A stretch of DNA of 64,000 nucleotides from positions 434,001-498,000 of the forward strand of contig OZ025836.1 of NCBI GenBank assembly GCA_964019425.1, written 5' to 3'. This DNA comes from Flectonema sp. DT1601 (taxonomy: Eukaryota; Euglenozoa; Diplonemea; Diplonemida; Diplonemidae). The notes beneath the pieces are model-generated. The model saw nothing but the letters and a program-made list of their open reading frames with translations. It was not told the origin of the DNA and ran no database searches. The translations under genes and the position numbers were made by a program. Shown one piece after another: positions 19,839 through 30,742 of this stretch (position 1 is the first letter of the stretch; each line of letters begins with the position of its first letter).

Positions 19839-22421
19839 ATGAAAATAGGACTTCTATTATGTTGTCTGTTTGGATTCTCTCAAGCAGCATCATCTCCTCG
19901 TGAGAAGGTTAATTTTGATTTCTCTTGGAGACATCAGTTGGGAGTAGCTCCGTCAGATGCTTCAGAGCCAGGGTTCGATGACTCGACATGGAGTGTTGTG
20001 AATGCTCCGCATGATATGTTGATTGAGCAACCGTATGATCCTAAAGCAAGTGAAAAACAAGCATTCATTCCAAGAAACGTTGGTTGGTATAGAAAACATT
20101 TTAAACTACCATCCGATTGGGGAGGTTCTGCAATCTGGATGTACATCGAAGGTTCATTTCATGAAACAACTGTTTGGCTGAACGGAAGGAAACTCGAAAC
20201 TCACGTGGCAGGATACACCAGCTTCGCAATTCGCCTCGACAACGTCGGCGCTCTATTTGGAGAGAGTGAGAATGTTGTTGCTCTCTATGTCGATGCTTCA
20301 TCAGGTACTGGATGGTGGTATGAGGGTGGTGGTTTAATGAGACATAATTATCTGATTAAGGCTTCTCAAGTTCATATTGAGATTGATGGTGCGTGGTCTT
20401 GGTCACAGAATGTGTCTGCTAGTGAAAAGACTGCAGTCATCTCAACCTCAACAACTGTTGAAAATAACCGAAACTCAACAACAACAGTTCATGCTGTAGT
20501 ATCAATCAAAGATCTGACTACTAAAACAGTTACCATTGCAACAGGTGATGATGTTACTATTCAATCAGGTGAATCTGTAAGGTTGCCAGACATCAACATT
20601 AAGTTTTCAAATGTAAGCTTGTGGAGCGTTCAGAACCCAAACCTTTACGATGTTGTTGTTTATCTTTACGACAATTCAGAGATCGTTGATTCCACTTCTT
20701 ACACAACTGGAGTACGAGCAATTCGTTGGGATGCTGACCATGGTCTCTTCGTCAACAACGAACACGTAAAATTGAGGGGTTTTTGTGACCACAGTAACTT
20801 TGGAGGTGTTGGTTCTGCAGTTCCCGACAGAGTAAACCTTTACCGTGCTCAGATGTTGAGATCAGTTGGTGGTAACAGTTGGAGAATGGCTCACAATCCT
20901 CCAATCCCAGCTCGTTTAGATTTTATGGATCGATTAGGAATGCTTGCAATTGATGAGAATCGTGATTACGGTGGTCACAAAGGTCAAGGGGGTTGGACAA
21001 ACGAAACCGTCAGCGATGAACTAAACGACATGAAGGAACTCGTAAAACGTGATCGTTCTCACCCGAGTGTTATGATTTGGTCATTTTGTAATGAGGGGGG
21101 TTGTAATAACGAATCATCCGCAAAAGCATTTCGTGAAGTCGCAAAGATGTGGGATCCAACTCGTGCAGTTACCCAAAACCGTTTTCGTACTAATGTGTCG
21201 ACTCAGTACCTTGACGTTCAGGGATTTAGTCATAAGAGTTTGGATGTGTATGAACAGTTTCATGCTAAATATCCAGACAAACCAATTATGGCAACAGAGT
21301 GCTGTAGTTGTATGTCTCAACGAGGTGTTGATGAAGACACTTGTCAGCATCCTAAAGATGGGGGATGTGCGAACCCAGCTAAGAAGCTTCCTGCTGGTTA
21401 CTTCTACAACAACAACATTGGTGAGTGTACTGCATACCAAGTAGCTTACTCTGATGCTCCAGACTATGTAACTGGTACTTTTGTGTGGTCTGGTTTCGAC
21501 TATTTAGGTGAAGCTAGAGGTTGGCCTCAAAACGCAAAGTGTCGAGGAACCATCGCTGATGTCGCTGGTTTTTATAAAGAAACTGCTTTCTGGTTAAAAT
21601 CATGGTGGTTGTCGAACATCTCAAGATCTGATGCTGGGAGACCAGTGAACCCTCCATCTGATGATGATTGGACAGTATTCATTATTGATTCATGGACAGC
21701 TCCATTATCAGGAACCACACGTAACATTCACGTCTACAGTAACGCTCCAACTGTCAAGTTATTCCTCAATGGTGATGAGGTCGGCTCAAGTGATGTTCCA
21801 TTCTTTGGAATGGCGAACTTCAGTAACATCACGTACAAGTCTGGTAATCTTACGGCAGCTGCTGTCTCGAATGGAAAGATTGTCGGGTCGAACACAAAGT
21901 TGTCTGCTGGTGTTGCTAAGATGATTGTCTTGTCTCTCGATGCTCCTTCAAAACTTACTCAAACTGGAGAATCACTTGTAGCTGATGGTGAAGACACAGC
22001 TTTAGTTAGAGCGACTATTGTTGATGAGTTTGGTGTTCAAATTCCAGGAGCATCACATAATGTAACGTTTTCGATTTCTTCTGGATATGGTAAAGTTTGG
22101 GCTACCCACAGCGGAGATCCTGCAAACTTATCACCATCACATGCATCATGGACTCCAGCTTACATGGGACTGGCTCGGGCTTTTGTCAGGTCAACTGCCG
22201 ACACTGCAACTCCTCTTTCTCATCGAAAGAGAATTCTACAAATCGATTCCGATACCTCTCCAAATGTATTCATATCGTCAGCTGAGAGTGTGGCTGACAC
22301 TGATATTGTTGTCGTTGCTTCTGTTAATGGATTGCCTGATGCTCGTATTAGTATCCCAGTGTCTTCCAGTATGAAACACTCTGTGATGAATGTTGCTTCT
22401 GAATCAGTAAAAAAATACTAA
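19839..22421 (+). CDS. Secreted GH2 glycoside hydrolase, copy 2
   Basis: 860 residues, the same as copy 1 except for the last residue (Tyr instead of Cys); the remaining differences I see are silent. Signal peptide and both catalytic glutamates (WSFCNEGG, IMATECC) are intact. Its own 5' leader, with the CAAAA microsatellite, was duplicated with it, so it is probably transcribed like copy 1. Confidence 0.9.
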   Translation: MKIGLLLCCLFGFSQAASSPREKVNFDFSWRHQLGVAPSDASEPGFDDSTWSVVNAPHDMLIEQPYDPKASEKQAFIPRNVGWYRKHFKLPSDWGGSAIWMYIEGSFHETTVWLNGRKLETHVAGYTSFAIRLDNVGALFGESENVVALYVDASSGTGWWYEGGGLMRHNYLIKASQVHIEIDGAWSWSQNVSASEKTAVISTSTTVENNRNSTTTVHAVVSIKDLTTKTVTIATGDDVTIQSGESVRLPDINIKFSNVSLWSVQNPNLYDVVVYLYDNSEIVDSTSYTTGVRAIRWDADHGLFVNNEHVKLRGFCDHSNFGGVGSAVPDRVNLYRAQMLRSVGGNSWRMAHNPPIPARLDFMDRLGMLAIDENRDYGGHKGQGGWTNETVSDELNDMKELVKRDRSHPSVMIWSFCNEGGCNNESSAKAFREVAKMWDPTRAVTQNRFRTNVSTQYLDVQGFSHKSLDVYEQFHAKYPDKPIMATECCSCMSQRGVDEDTCQHPKDGGCANPAKKLPAGYFYNNNIGECTAYQVAYSDAPDYVTGTFVWSGFDYLGEARGWPQNAKCRGTIADVAGFYKETAFWLKSWWLSNISRSDAGRPVNPPSDDDWTVFIIDSWTAPLSGTTRNIHVYSNAPTVKLFLNGDEVGSSDVPFFGMANFSNITYKSGNLTAAAVSNGKIVGSNTKLSAGVAKMIVLSLDAPSKLTQTGESLVADGEDTALVRATIVDEFGVQIPGASHNVTFSISSGYGKVWATHSGDPANLSPSHASWTPAYMGLARAFVRSTADTATPLSHRKRILQIDSDTSPNVFISSAESVADTDIVVVASVNGLPDARISIPVSSSMKHSVMNVASESVKKY

Positions 22422-23027
22422 TTTATGATTCCCTCCACAAGTAGGTAGGCAATCAGAGTAATGTAATGTTTTTATTGTCTATTCTCTTTAGCAAAATATT
22501 CTGCCGTTGTTTTTTTTTCGGTTCTGATTTCTCACCAAAAAAACAAAAAAACAAAAATGAAATCCCTTCATAATGGCGGACCCCTTGTAAGAATTTCTTC
22601 ACGATGACCCTTTTTGATTCGTTGTGTTGGAAGACTTTCGTTCCCCTAATGATGCGGACCCGTTACGTTGGTGATTCAATTCCTGTCTCTTTTCTGGATT
22701 TGATCTTCCCCATTTTTGCAGGTTTCATAAACGTTCTGTGCGTGCAGACTACCTCACATTATACTGTTTACGATGTTTGCAAAACTTTTTAAAAAAAAAA
22801 AAAAAAGAAAAACGTTGACGTAGTCTCCCTAGCTATGATCGTACCACACAGCTCTGTGATGGTACAGCCCAAATTATTTTACCCACACCTCCTTAAGAAG
22901 CAAAAAAAAAAAAAAGCTTCGTTACTGTACTTGCTGTCTAGAAACAACACTAGGCTGATAATTTCAATTTTCTATTAAACAACTATTGTAAAAAAGGCTA
23001 AAAAAGAATGTTGGCATCATTCATGTT

Positions 23028-23245
23028 CTTCTCTGTTGTCAACCAATACTAGTACTGGGATTCTTGTTGGTCTCATTGGGAATACTTATGGATTTTATAG
23101 TGAAGTTGTGTACAATTTAAATTTCAATTTCGGATTAACTGTTTTATTAAATCACGAAGAGTCATCCTACGAAGACAGTATCGGAACCATAACGAATCTT
23201 GCTTATACTGCAGTGTTAGACATTCTTAACATCACTGGATACTAA
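23028..23245 (+). pseudogene. Truncated 3' end of serine-hydrolase gene (unit 3)
   Basis: Same fragment as at 19364-19581, starting at the same breakpoint. Non-functional remnant. Confidence 0.9.
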
Positions 23246-23502
23246 TGTTTGTTAATACTTCATAACAATACACCACTATTTAATTAACGTTGAGATTCAC
23301 ATCAGGGTCACCATCTTACTTTGACTCTGTTGGAATTTCGATGTAAAATATTATATTTTTTCCTCTCCACTCTCTGAAATGCAATCTTACTGGTTGTAAG
23401 TTAATCTCGTGTGACAGTGTTTAGAGTGTAATATATTATTCTTTCTTTTTAAAGTTAGATAATCTGTCAACAAAACAAAACAAAACAAAACAAAAAGACA
23501 AT

Positions 23503-26085
23503 ATGAAAATAGGACTTCTATTATGTTGTCTGTTTGGATTCTCTCAAGCAGCATCATCTCCTCGTGAGAAGGTTAATTTTGATTTCTCTTGGAGACATCA
23601 GTTGGGAGTAGCTCCGTCAGATGCTTCAGAGCCAGGGTTCGATGACTCGACATGGAGTGTTGTGAATGCTCCGCATGATATGTTGATTGAGCAACCGTAT
23701 GATCCTAAAGCAAGTGAAAAACAAGCATTCATTCCAAGAAACGTTGGTTGGTATAGAAAACATTTTAAACTACCATCCGATTGGGGAGGTTCTGCAATCT
23801 GGATGTACATCGAAGGTTCATTTCATGAAACAACTGTTTGGCTGAACGGAAGGAAACTCGAAACTCACGTGGCAGGATACACCAGCTTCGCAATTCGCCT
23901 CGACAACGTCGGCGCTCTATTTGGAGAGAGTGAGAATGTTGTTGCTCTCTATGTCGATGCTTCATCAGGTACTGGATGGTGGTATGAGGGTGGTGGTTTA
24001 ATGAGACATAATTATCTGATTAAGGCTTCTCAAGTTCATATTGAGATTGATGGTGCGTGGTCTTGGTCACAGAATGTGTCTGCTAGTGAAAAGACTGCAG
24101 TCATCTCAACCTCAACAACTGTTGAAAATAACCGAAACTCAACAACAACAGTTCATGCTGTAGTATCAATCAAAGATCTGACTACTAAAACAGTTACCAT
24201 TGCAACAGGTGATGATGTTACTATTCAATCAGGTGAATCTGTAAGGTTGCCAGACATCAACATTAAGTTTTCAAATGTAAGCTTGTGGAGCGTTCAGAAC
24301 CCAAACCTTTACGATGTTGTTGTTTATCTTTACGACAATTCAGAGATCGTTGATTCCACTTCTTACACAACTGGAGTACGAGCAATTCGTTGGGATGCTG
24401 ACCATGGTCTCTTCGTCAACAACGAACACGTAAAATTGAGGGGTTTTTGTGACCACAGTAACTTTGGAGGTGTTGGTTCTGCAGTTCCCGACAGAGTAAA
24501 CCTTTACCGTGCTCAGATGTTGAGATCAGTTGGTGGTAACAGTTGGAGAATGGCTCACAATCCTCCAATCCCAGCTCGTTTAGATTTTATGGATCGATTA
24601 GGAATGCTTGCAATTGATGAGAATCGTGATTACGGTGGTCACAAAGGTCAAGGGGGTTGGACAAACGAAACCGTCAGCGATGAACTAAACGACATGAAGG
24701 AACTCGTAAAACGTGATCGTTCTCACCCGAGTGTTATGATTTGGTCATTTTGTAATGAGGTGGGTTGTAATAACGAATCATCCGCAAAAGCATTTCGTGA
24801 AGTCGCAAAGATGTGGGATCCAACTCGTGCAGTTACCCAAAACCGTTTTCTTACTAATGTGTCGACTCAGTACCTTGACGTTCAGGGATTTAGTCATAAG
24901 AGTTTGGATGTGTATGAACAGTTTCATGCTAAATATCCAGACAAACCAATTATGGCAACAGAGTGCTGTAGTTGTATGTCTCAACGAGGTGTTGATGAAG
25001 ACACTTGTCAGCATCCTAAAGATGGGGGATGTGCGAACCCAGCTAAGAAGCTTCCTGCTGGTTACTTCTACAACAACAACATTGGTGAGTGTACTGCACA
25101 CCAAGTAGCTTACTCTGATGCTCCGGACTATGTAACTGGTACTTTTGTGTGGTCTGGTTTCGACTATTTAGGTGAAGCTAGAGGTTGGCCTCAAAACACA
25201 AAGTGTCGAGGAACCATCGCTGATGTCGCTGGTTTTTATAAAGAAACTGCTTTCTGGTTAAAATCATGGTGGTTGTCGAACATCTCAAGATCTGATGCTG
25301 GGAGACCAGTGAACCCTCCATCTGATGATGATTGGACAGTATTCATTATTGATTCATGGACAGCTCCATTATCAGGAACCACACGTAACATTCACGTCTA
25401 CAGTAACGCTCCAACTGTCAAGTTATTCCTCAATGGTGATGAGGTCGGCTCAAGTGATGTTCCATTCTTTGGAATGGCGAACTTCAGTAACATCGCGTAC
25501 AAGTCTGGTAATCTTACGGCAGCTGCTGTCTCGAATGGAAAGATTGTCGGGTCGAACACAAAGTTGTCTGCTGGTGTTGCTAAGATGATTGTCTTGTCTC
25601 TCGATGCTCCTTCAAAACTTACTCAAACTGGAGAATCACTTGTAGCTGATGGTGAAGACACAGCTTTAGTTAGAGCGACTATTGTTGATGAGTTTGGTGT
25701 TCAAATTCCAGGAGCATCACATAATGTAACGTTTTCGATTTCTTCTGGATATGGTAAAGTTTGGGCTACCCACAGCGGAGATCCTGCAAACTTATCACCA
25801 TCACATGCATCATGGACTCCAGCTTACATGGGACTAGCTCGGGCTTTTGTCAGGTCAACTGCCGACACTGCAACTCCTCTTTCTCATCGAAAGAGAATTC
25901 TACAAATCGATTCCGATACCTCTCCAAATGTATTCATATCGTCAGCTGAGAGTGTGGCTGACACTGATATTGTTGTCGTTGCTTCTGTTAATGGATTGCC
26001 TGATGCTCGTATTAGTATCCCAGTGTCTTCCAGTATGAAACACTCTGTGATGAATGTTGCTTCTGAATCAGTAAAAAAATACTAA
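23503..26085 (+). CDS. Secreted GH2 glycoside hydrolase, copy 3 (most divergent)
   Basis: 860 residues. It differs from copies 1 and 2 at five positions: Gly420 to Val (WSFCNEVG, directly after the catalytic Glu419), Arg to Leu in NRFLTN, Tyr to His in CTAHQV, Ala to Thr in WPQNTK and Thr to Ala in SNIAYK. Val or Ile after NE is the more usual GH2 state, so copy 3 may hold the ancestral form and copies 1 and 2 a shared change. Both catalytic glutamates remain. Its 3' flank runs into unique sequence at 26683. Confidence 0.9.
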   Translation: MKIGLLLCCLFGFSQAASSPREKVNFDFSWRHQLGVAPSDASEPGFDDSTWSVVNAPHDMLIEQPYDPKASEKQAFIPRNVGWYRKHFKLPSDWGGSAIWMYIEGSFHETTVWLNGRKLETHVAGYTSFAIRLDNVGALFGESENVVALYVDASSGTGWWYEGGGLMRHNYLIKASQVHIEIDGAWSWSQNVSASEKTAVISTSTTVENNRNSTTTVHAVVSIKDLTTKTVTIATGDDVTIQSGESVRLPDINIKFSNVSLWSVQNPNLYDVVVYLYDNSEIVDSTSYTTGVRAIRWDADHGLFVNNEHVKLRGFCDHSNFGGVGSAVPDRVNLYRAQMLRSVGGNSWRMAHNPPIPARLDFMDRLGMLAIDENRDYGGHKGQGGWTNETVSDELNDMKELVKRDRSHPSVMIWSFCNEVGCNNESSAKAFREVAKMWDPTRAVTQNRFLTNVSTQYLDVQGFSHKSLDVYEQFHAKYPDKPIMATECCSCMSQRGVDEDTCQHPKDGGCANPAKKLPAGYFYNNNIGECTAHQVAYSDAPDYVTGTFVWSGFDYLGEARGWPQNTKCRGTIADVAGFYKETAFWLKSWWLSNISRSDAGRPVNPPSDDDWTVFIIDSWTAPLSGTTRNIHVYSNAPTVKLFLNGDEVGSSDVPFFGMANFSNIAYKSGNLTAAAVSNGKIVGSNTKLSAGVAKMIVLSLDAPSKLTQTGESLVADGEDTALVRATIVDEFGVQIPGASHNVTFSISSGYGKVWATHSGDPANLSPSHASWTPAYMGLARAFVRSTADTATPLSHRKRILQIDSDTSPNVFISSAESVADTDIVVVASVNGLPDARISIPVSSSMKHSVMNVASESVKKY

Positions 26086-27063
26086 TTTATGATTCCCTCC
26101 ACAAGTAGGTAGGCAATCAGAGTAATGTAATGTTTTTATTGTCTATTCTCTTTAGCAAAATATTCTGCCGTTGTTTCTTTCTGTTCTGATTTCTCACCAA
26201 AAAAACAAAAAACAAAAATGAAATCCCTTCATAATGGCGGACCCCTTGTAAGAATTTCTTCACGATGACCCTTTTTGATTCGTTGTGTTGGAAGACTTTC
26301 GTTCCCCTAATGATGCGGACCCGTTACGTTGGTGATTCAATTCCTGTCTCTTTTCTGGATTTGATCTTCCCCATTTTTGCAGGTTTCATAAACGTTCTGT
26401 GCGTGCAGACTACCTCACATTATACTGTTTATGATGTTTGCAAAACTTTTAAAAAAAAAAAAAAAGAAAAACGTTGACGTAGTCTCCCTAGCTATGATCG
26501 TACCACACAGCTCTGTGATGGTACAGCCCAAATTATTTTACCCACACCTCCTTAAGAAGCAAAAAAAAAAAAAAAGTTTCGTTACTGTACTTGCTGTCTA
26601 GAAACAACACTAGGCTGATAATTTCAATTTTCTATTAAACAACTATTGTAAAAAAGGCTAAAAAAGAATGTTGGCATCATTCTTGAGTCAAAATTCTTAT
26701 ATTGACACCCGTCAGTTGGTTTTCTTATATAAGAGAATTCTGTTTTTTTCTTTTTTTTTTCTTTTTCCCCGCTTCTTTCGAAATTGTCCTCTCTTTTTTT
26801 CCCTCTAATGCGCTCTATCTGTGTGTTGTCTTTGTTGTTTTCCTTAACAGCAAATTGATATTAAAAATAATTGCTTCTCGAACTTGTTGTAGTCGGTTTA
26901 AAAAAAAACTTATAATTTTATTTCATCTATACAGCAATACTTTTTATTATGAATGGTCGCTTGGCTTACTCTTGCCTGAAATGTTGATTTCGTTGCTTTC
27001 GATGAATGTATTGCCTTAGTTGTCTTATTTTTGATGTCATTTTCCGATTAATAGAAAAGTCTG

Positions 27064-27090
<27 letters not shown>
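26086..27090. other. End of the tandem array and spacer
   Basis: Unit-3 flank to about 26682, then T-rich unique sequence to the next gene, with a 22-base A run abutting its ATG. A possible leader acceptor is TTCCGATTAATAG, ending near 27052. No coding signal. Confidence 0.5.
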
Positions 27091-27096
<6 letters not shown>

Positions 27097-28200
27097 TTTC
27101 TTATTAGGGTGATTCTGTGCATGTTCTTCACCCAAATCGTTCAGTCAGACTTGATTTTTCGAATTATCGTAGTAGATCAGTACAGTGTTTTTAACTTTGA
27201 TGTTTTCTATAAATCTTTCTTAGATTCAAAGGTTTCGGATTTGAATTTAGAAACGAGACTAACTCAGCGTTGCAGCCATGAAGCATGTCCCGCTCTCTCA
27301 TGTCCAGGAGGAAACTACACATTTTTTGCTACCCAATCATGTGAAGGAAGGGGTGAACGCATTAATGACCCAAACCAATACACTTACGTTGAATACAAAA
27401 TGCAAGATAAAGTTAGTATGGCAGCAACATTTTTAACTAGGGAGTTCGATGCTGCGAACCGATTAATAAATATAAAAGATCAGCATGCCAGTATAACCCA
27501 CTCGGATATCGTTGGATGGAATGGTGTCTCGCAGAGCCCTGTCGCTGGAAAAGCAAAAACTGACGATAGCATTTTCAACAAGCCCTGGTTTTGGGCAGTT
27601 TTGATCGTACCTAACGTTCTCATATTACTCTGTTGTCTTTATTTTTGTTGTTGGAGAAAAAAAAAATCAAATGAAAATGAATATGATCAGCAGGCAAAGA
27701 GTGTTTCATCATCTCAGTTCTCTCCTTCTCCTTCGCCAATGGCAGTTTACAATCCGAGTCATGCTGTTGGTGATCGTGTCGAAGTTTTTTATAACGGAGA
27801 ATGGCTGCCAGCAACCGTAGTTACAGGGGATTCATTCACGGGGTATGGTGTTCTTTGGGAAGATGGCTCCCACACATCGAATGTTCACAGTACTGATGTC
27901 CGTCCTTATAATGGTTTTGCAAAACCTGTCCCCAGCCCTGTTGAGATTCATGAAAAAAAAAGAAGCTCACCTTCGAGAAATCCAATTGCTGACTACTCAC
28001 CTGGTGAATCAGTAATCGTTAATTACCAGGGATCATGGTTACCAGCATCGGTAGTTGAAGGCAGTACCTATAATGGATATGGAGTAAGGTGGCCAGATGG
28101 AACTTTTTCAGCCGGTATCAGCCACAATGATATTCGCACTGCTAATGAAGAAATCACAGCTTCAGGTCGAGACAGTGTTCGAAGTGATGGTAAATGGTGA
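27091..28200 (+). CDS. Type I membrane protein with two cytoplasmic Tudor-like modules
   Basis: Single exon, 369 residues. A signal peptide (about 1-19) is followed by a roughly 150-residue ectodomain with a C-x4-C-x3-C cluster (CSHEACPALSC) and a further Cys (SC). A membrane segment WFWAVLIVPNVLILLCCLYFCCW lies at about 170-192, then a basic stop-transfer WRKKK. The cytoplasmic part has two similar modules of about 50 residues, VGDRVEVFYNGEWLPATVV…GYGVLWEDG and GESVIVNYQGSWLPASVV…GYGVRWPDG, which look like Tudor/Agenet/SH3-like barrels. The neighbour at 29657 is a paralogue. Ligand and intracellular partner are unknown. I know of no named family of this design. Confidence 0.8.
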
Positions 28201-28355
28201 GTCATCATATGCGATCATTACGTTCTCTGTTTTCCTCATCCCGAAAAAAAAAAAAAACCCCTCCTCCTTCCTTGAAACTATCTATATTATTATAGCTGCG
28301 AATTATTTATTTAGTTTGTGTATTGTGTGTTTTCTTTTTCTTTAATTCTGTTGTT

Positions 28356-28386
<31 letters not shown>

Positions 28387-29283
28387 GTGTTCATCTTTAT
28401 ACCATTATATACTAATAAGTATCAGCATTGCCTACAGTGCTGTTTTGACTCATTGAACCTTCGAGAGAGGGTTTTTTTTTGAGTAATTCTTTCTTCCTCT
28501 TTTTTTTTGTAGATGTAGTTTTTATTTTATTTTATTTTTTCCCATTTTTCTTTTTTGTTTTTTCATCGTTGATTAATGTCGGCTTTTCTCAGCTGTAAAT
28601 TATCAAAAAAAAAAAAAATTGATTAATATGCCACTACTGCTTTTTCTTGACCTTAATTTTATTATTTAAGATTTTTTTTTTCTTTACTTTATAATTTCGT
28701 TTTAACGGATTCCTTTGTTCATCAGTGAAAACGATCCTCACGACGAGTTATAAATTTATTGCTATTACTGAAAAAGTATTTTCGAAAAACTATTCAGATT
28801 AAGAGCCGTTTTTGTTTATTATTATTTAATGTTATTCATATTTCCCCCATGTCCGGTCAGCTACTGCTGTTTGTAATCAATAAGAAAAATATAAGGCTGA
28901 GATGGGGGAAAAAAACAACAACATTCTGTATGTAGTTTTGTTTCTCTTTCTGATAGTTTAAACAAAATAAACCTGTAGATGACTTTTTTTTTTTTTTTTT
29001 TTCTTCTTTTTTTTTTTCTTTCTTTCCCCCTTGAAAAAGTCTATCTCCAAGTTAGGAAATAATTGTAATCGAGAATAGGGAACGAAGTATCTTACGGACT
29101 TTAACCAACTAAGTAAAAATAAGTATTTTTTTTTTTTTTTTTAAAACAACTATTGTAAGAGCTGTTGGTCAGCACCCGTAACCCCCTCCTTTAAATTTTA
29201 TAAGCTTTAAGTCGGTTCACGGGTTTTCACAAAACAAAACATCAACAAAGTGTTATATTACTATTTTCTGTATAGGTTAAAGC

Positions 29284-29322
<39 letters not shown>

Positions 29323-29656
29323 TTGTGTCCAATTTGGCCAGCAACTCTAGTAGCAGCAATTGCTAATTCCTTTTTTTTTTTCTATTTATTTAGTCTTAAG
29401 AAGGAATTTAGTGGGGTTTTTTCTTTCTTTTTCTTTTTCTTTTTCTTCTAACCAGCTGCTTCCTAGAATTCTCTGCCTTATTATTATTATTATTTTTTAT
29501 TTTTATGATGATTGGTTTAGCCTTTAATACCAAACAGTTGCATAACTAATATAAGTAAGTAATGGTTCTGCCATGATTAGAGTTATGGATAGGAAGTGTG
29601 ACTGGTGTTTTACTTATTTTATAAAAAAAAAAAAAAAGGGTAAAACTTAAAAAAAT
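28201..29656. other. Homopolymer-rich spacer with a decayed repeat A copy
   Basis: Long T runs (around 28360-28386, 28983-29002, 29288-29322) and no ORF of interest. A degraded copy of repeat A lies at 28786-28905. The start region of the next gene is A-rich. Confidence 0.5.
28786..28905 (+). repeat. Dispersed repeat A, copy 2 (decayed)
   Basis: Begins AAACTATTCAGATTAAGAGCC like the other copies and keeps AATATAAGGCTGAGATGGG at the right end, where AATCTGAATGGG is expected. The middle is diverged, so this is an older insertion. Confidence 0.6.
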
Positions 29657-30742
29657 ATGACTCTGGCAAGGTTTATATTGCCGTTGGTGTTAGTCGTGGG
29701 ATGTGTAAGTCAGTCCGTGAGTCCCATGACGTATCGAATGATTGTAACGTCGCAGTACACTGGATATTCGTTTACGAGTTATCACCAGCAAATTATTCAA
29801 AATCGGGTTAACGACTTAGGAATGTCACCAAAAGTGACTGTCGTATGTCCAGAAACCGCTTGTCCGAATTTAGCCTGCGCTGGTAGAAGTTTTTCATTCT
29901 TTCAGAGTAGAGGTTGTAGTTTAGTATCGGCAACAAGTAGATCAGGATTGACACTTCAAAATAGCAGAACGTATGTTGAGTACGTTTTCATCGATACCAA
30001 TCCTGGGGCAGCTGTTCCGTTTGCGAATCGTGTAGCGACAGCCAACACCAGGGTAGCTACTTCCGCAGCCATTGCTGACCCCACTATAGTAAACGCGGGT
30101 GTGACAAATAGACTACCAGGAGTCGCTGTGACACCAGTTCCAGCTATTCTGAATGTAACACCAACACCTTCAGATGATGACATCGCTGGTAAGTGGTGGT
30201 TTTGGTTTTTACTTTGTTTATTGTTGCTCTGTTGTTGTTGTATTGCAATTTACTTGCTGTTTTTTAGAAAAAAGCGTAACAAAAACAAGCAAAACAAAGC
30301 AAAAGAACAACCATACAATCAAGAGATGGGAAGAATGTTCGTACCAGGTGACTCAGTCGATGCTTTGTATGATGACAAATGGTTTGGTGCTACTGTACTC
30401 GGAGGAAATACAAAAGAAGGATACAGCTTAGAATGGGATGACGGTAGTCTTTCAGATAATGTAAACCCGAGTGACATGCGACTCAAGAGAACACCTCAGT
30501 ATGTTGAACAGGTTTCACCAGCAGTATCCGATGCTGCTGTCGGAATTGGTCAACCAGTAGTTGCGCTTTCAGGAGGTAAGTATCATTCTGGAGTAATCAG
30601 GTCCGTCAGAGGTGATTCCGTCATGGTTGAAAAAGCAAACGGATCTCTTCAACAATTCCACGCCGGTTCTCTTCAACGAGATATCTACAACGAGCAGGTC
30701 ATTTCAGCTAGGTCTGGTTCTCCGGTTCGCCCAGTTTACTGA
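29657..30742 (+). CDS. Type I membrane protein with cytoplasmic Tudor-like modules (paralogue)
   Basis: Single exon, 361 residues, signal peptide MTLARFILPLVLVVGCVSQ. The ectodomain matches that of the gene at 27091 (RMIVTSQYTGYSF… and CPETACPNLAC, the same C-x4-C-x3-C spacing). A Thr/Pro-rich stalk precedes the membrane segment WWFWFLLCLLLLCCCCIAIYLLFF, followed by RKKRNKNK. The cytoplasmic part has one clear Tudor-like module (PGDSVDALYDDKWFGATVL…GYSLEWDDG) and a second, more diverged one (GQPVVALSGGKYHSGVI…). Tandem arrangement with 27091 implies local duplication followed by long divergence. Confidence 0.8.
   Translation: MTLARFILPLVLVVGCVSQSVSPMTYRMIVTSQYTGYSFTSYHQQIIQNRVNDLGMSPKVTVVCPETACPNLACAGRSFSFFQSRGCSLVSATSRSGLTLQNSRTYVEYVFIDTNPGAAVPFANRVATANTRVATSAAIADPTIVNAGVTNRLPGVAVTPVPAILNVTPTPSDDDIAGKWWFWFLLCLLLLCCCCIAIYLLFFRKKRNKNKQNKAKEQPYNQEMGRMFVPGDSVDALYDDKWFGATVLGGNTKEGYSLEWDDGSLSDNVNPSDMRLKRTPQYVEQVSPAVSDAAVGIGQPVVALSGGKYHSGVIRSVRGDSVMVEKANGSLQQFHAGSLQRDIYNEQVISARSGSPVRPVY

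Larger units (their letters stand above)
15701..26682 (+). repeat. Three tandem 3.66-kb units carrying GH2 genes
   Basis: Units 15701-19363, 19364-23027 and 23028 to about 26682 are nearly identical. Each begins inside the 3' end of the serine-hydrolase gene and includes a GH2 gene and its 3' flank. The last unit ends …CATCATTC then TTGAGTC, which is probably the original flank; the two internal junctions read …CATCATTC-ATGTT-CTTCTCTG. The five bases ATGTT may be filler DNA from end joining. Units 1 and 2 share several substitutions against unit 3. Confidence 0.95.

Noticed and set aside
29280-29330. Long T tracts as terminators or poly(A) tails of retrogenes
   Set aside because: Such tracts occur in all spacers and both orientations, so they carry no specific signal here.
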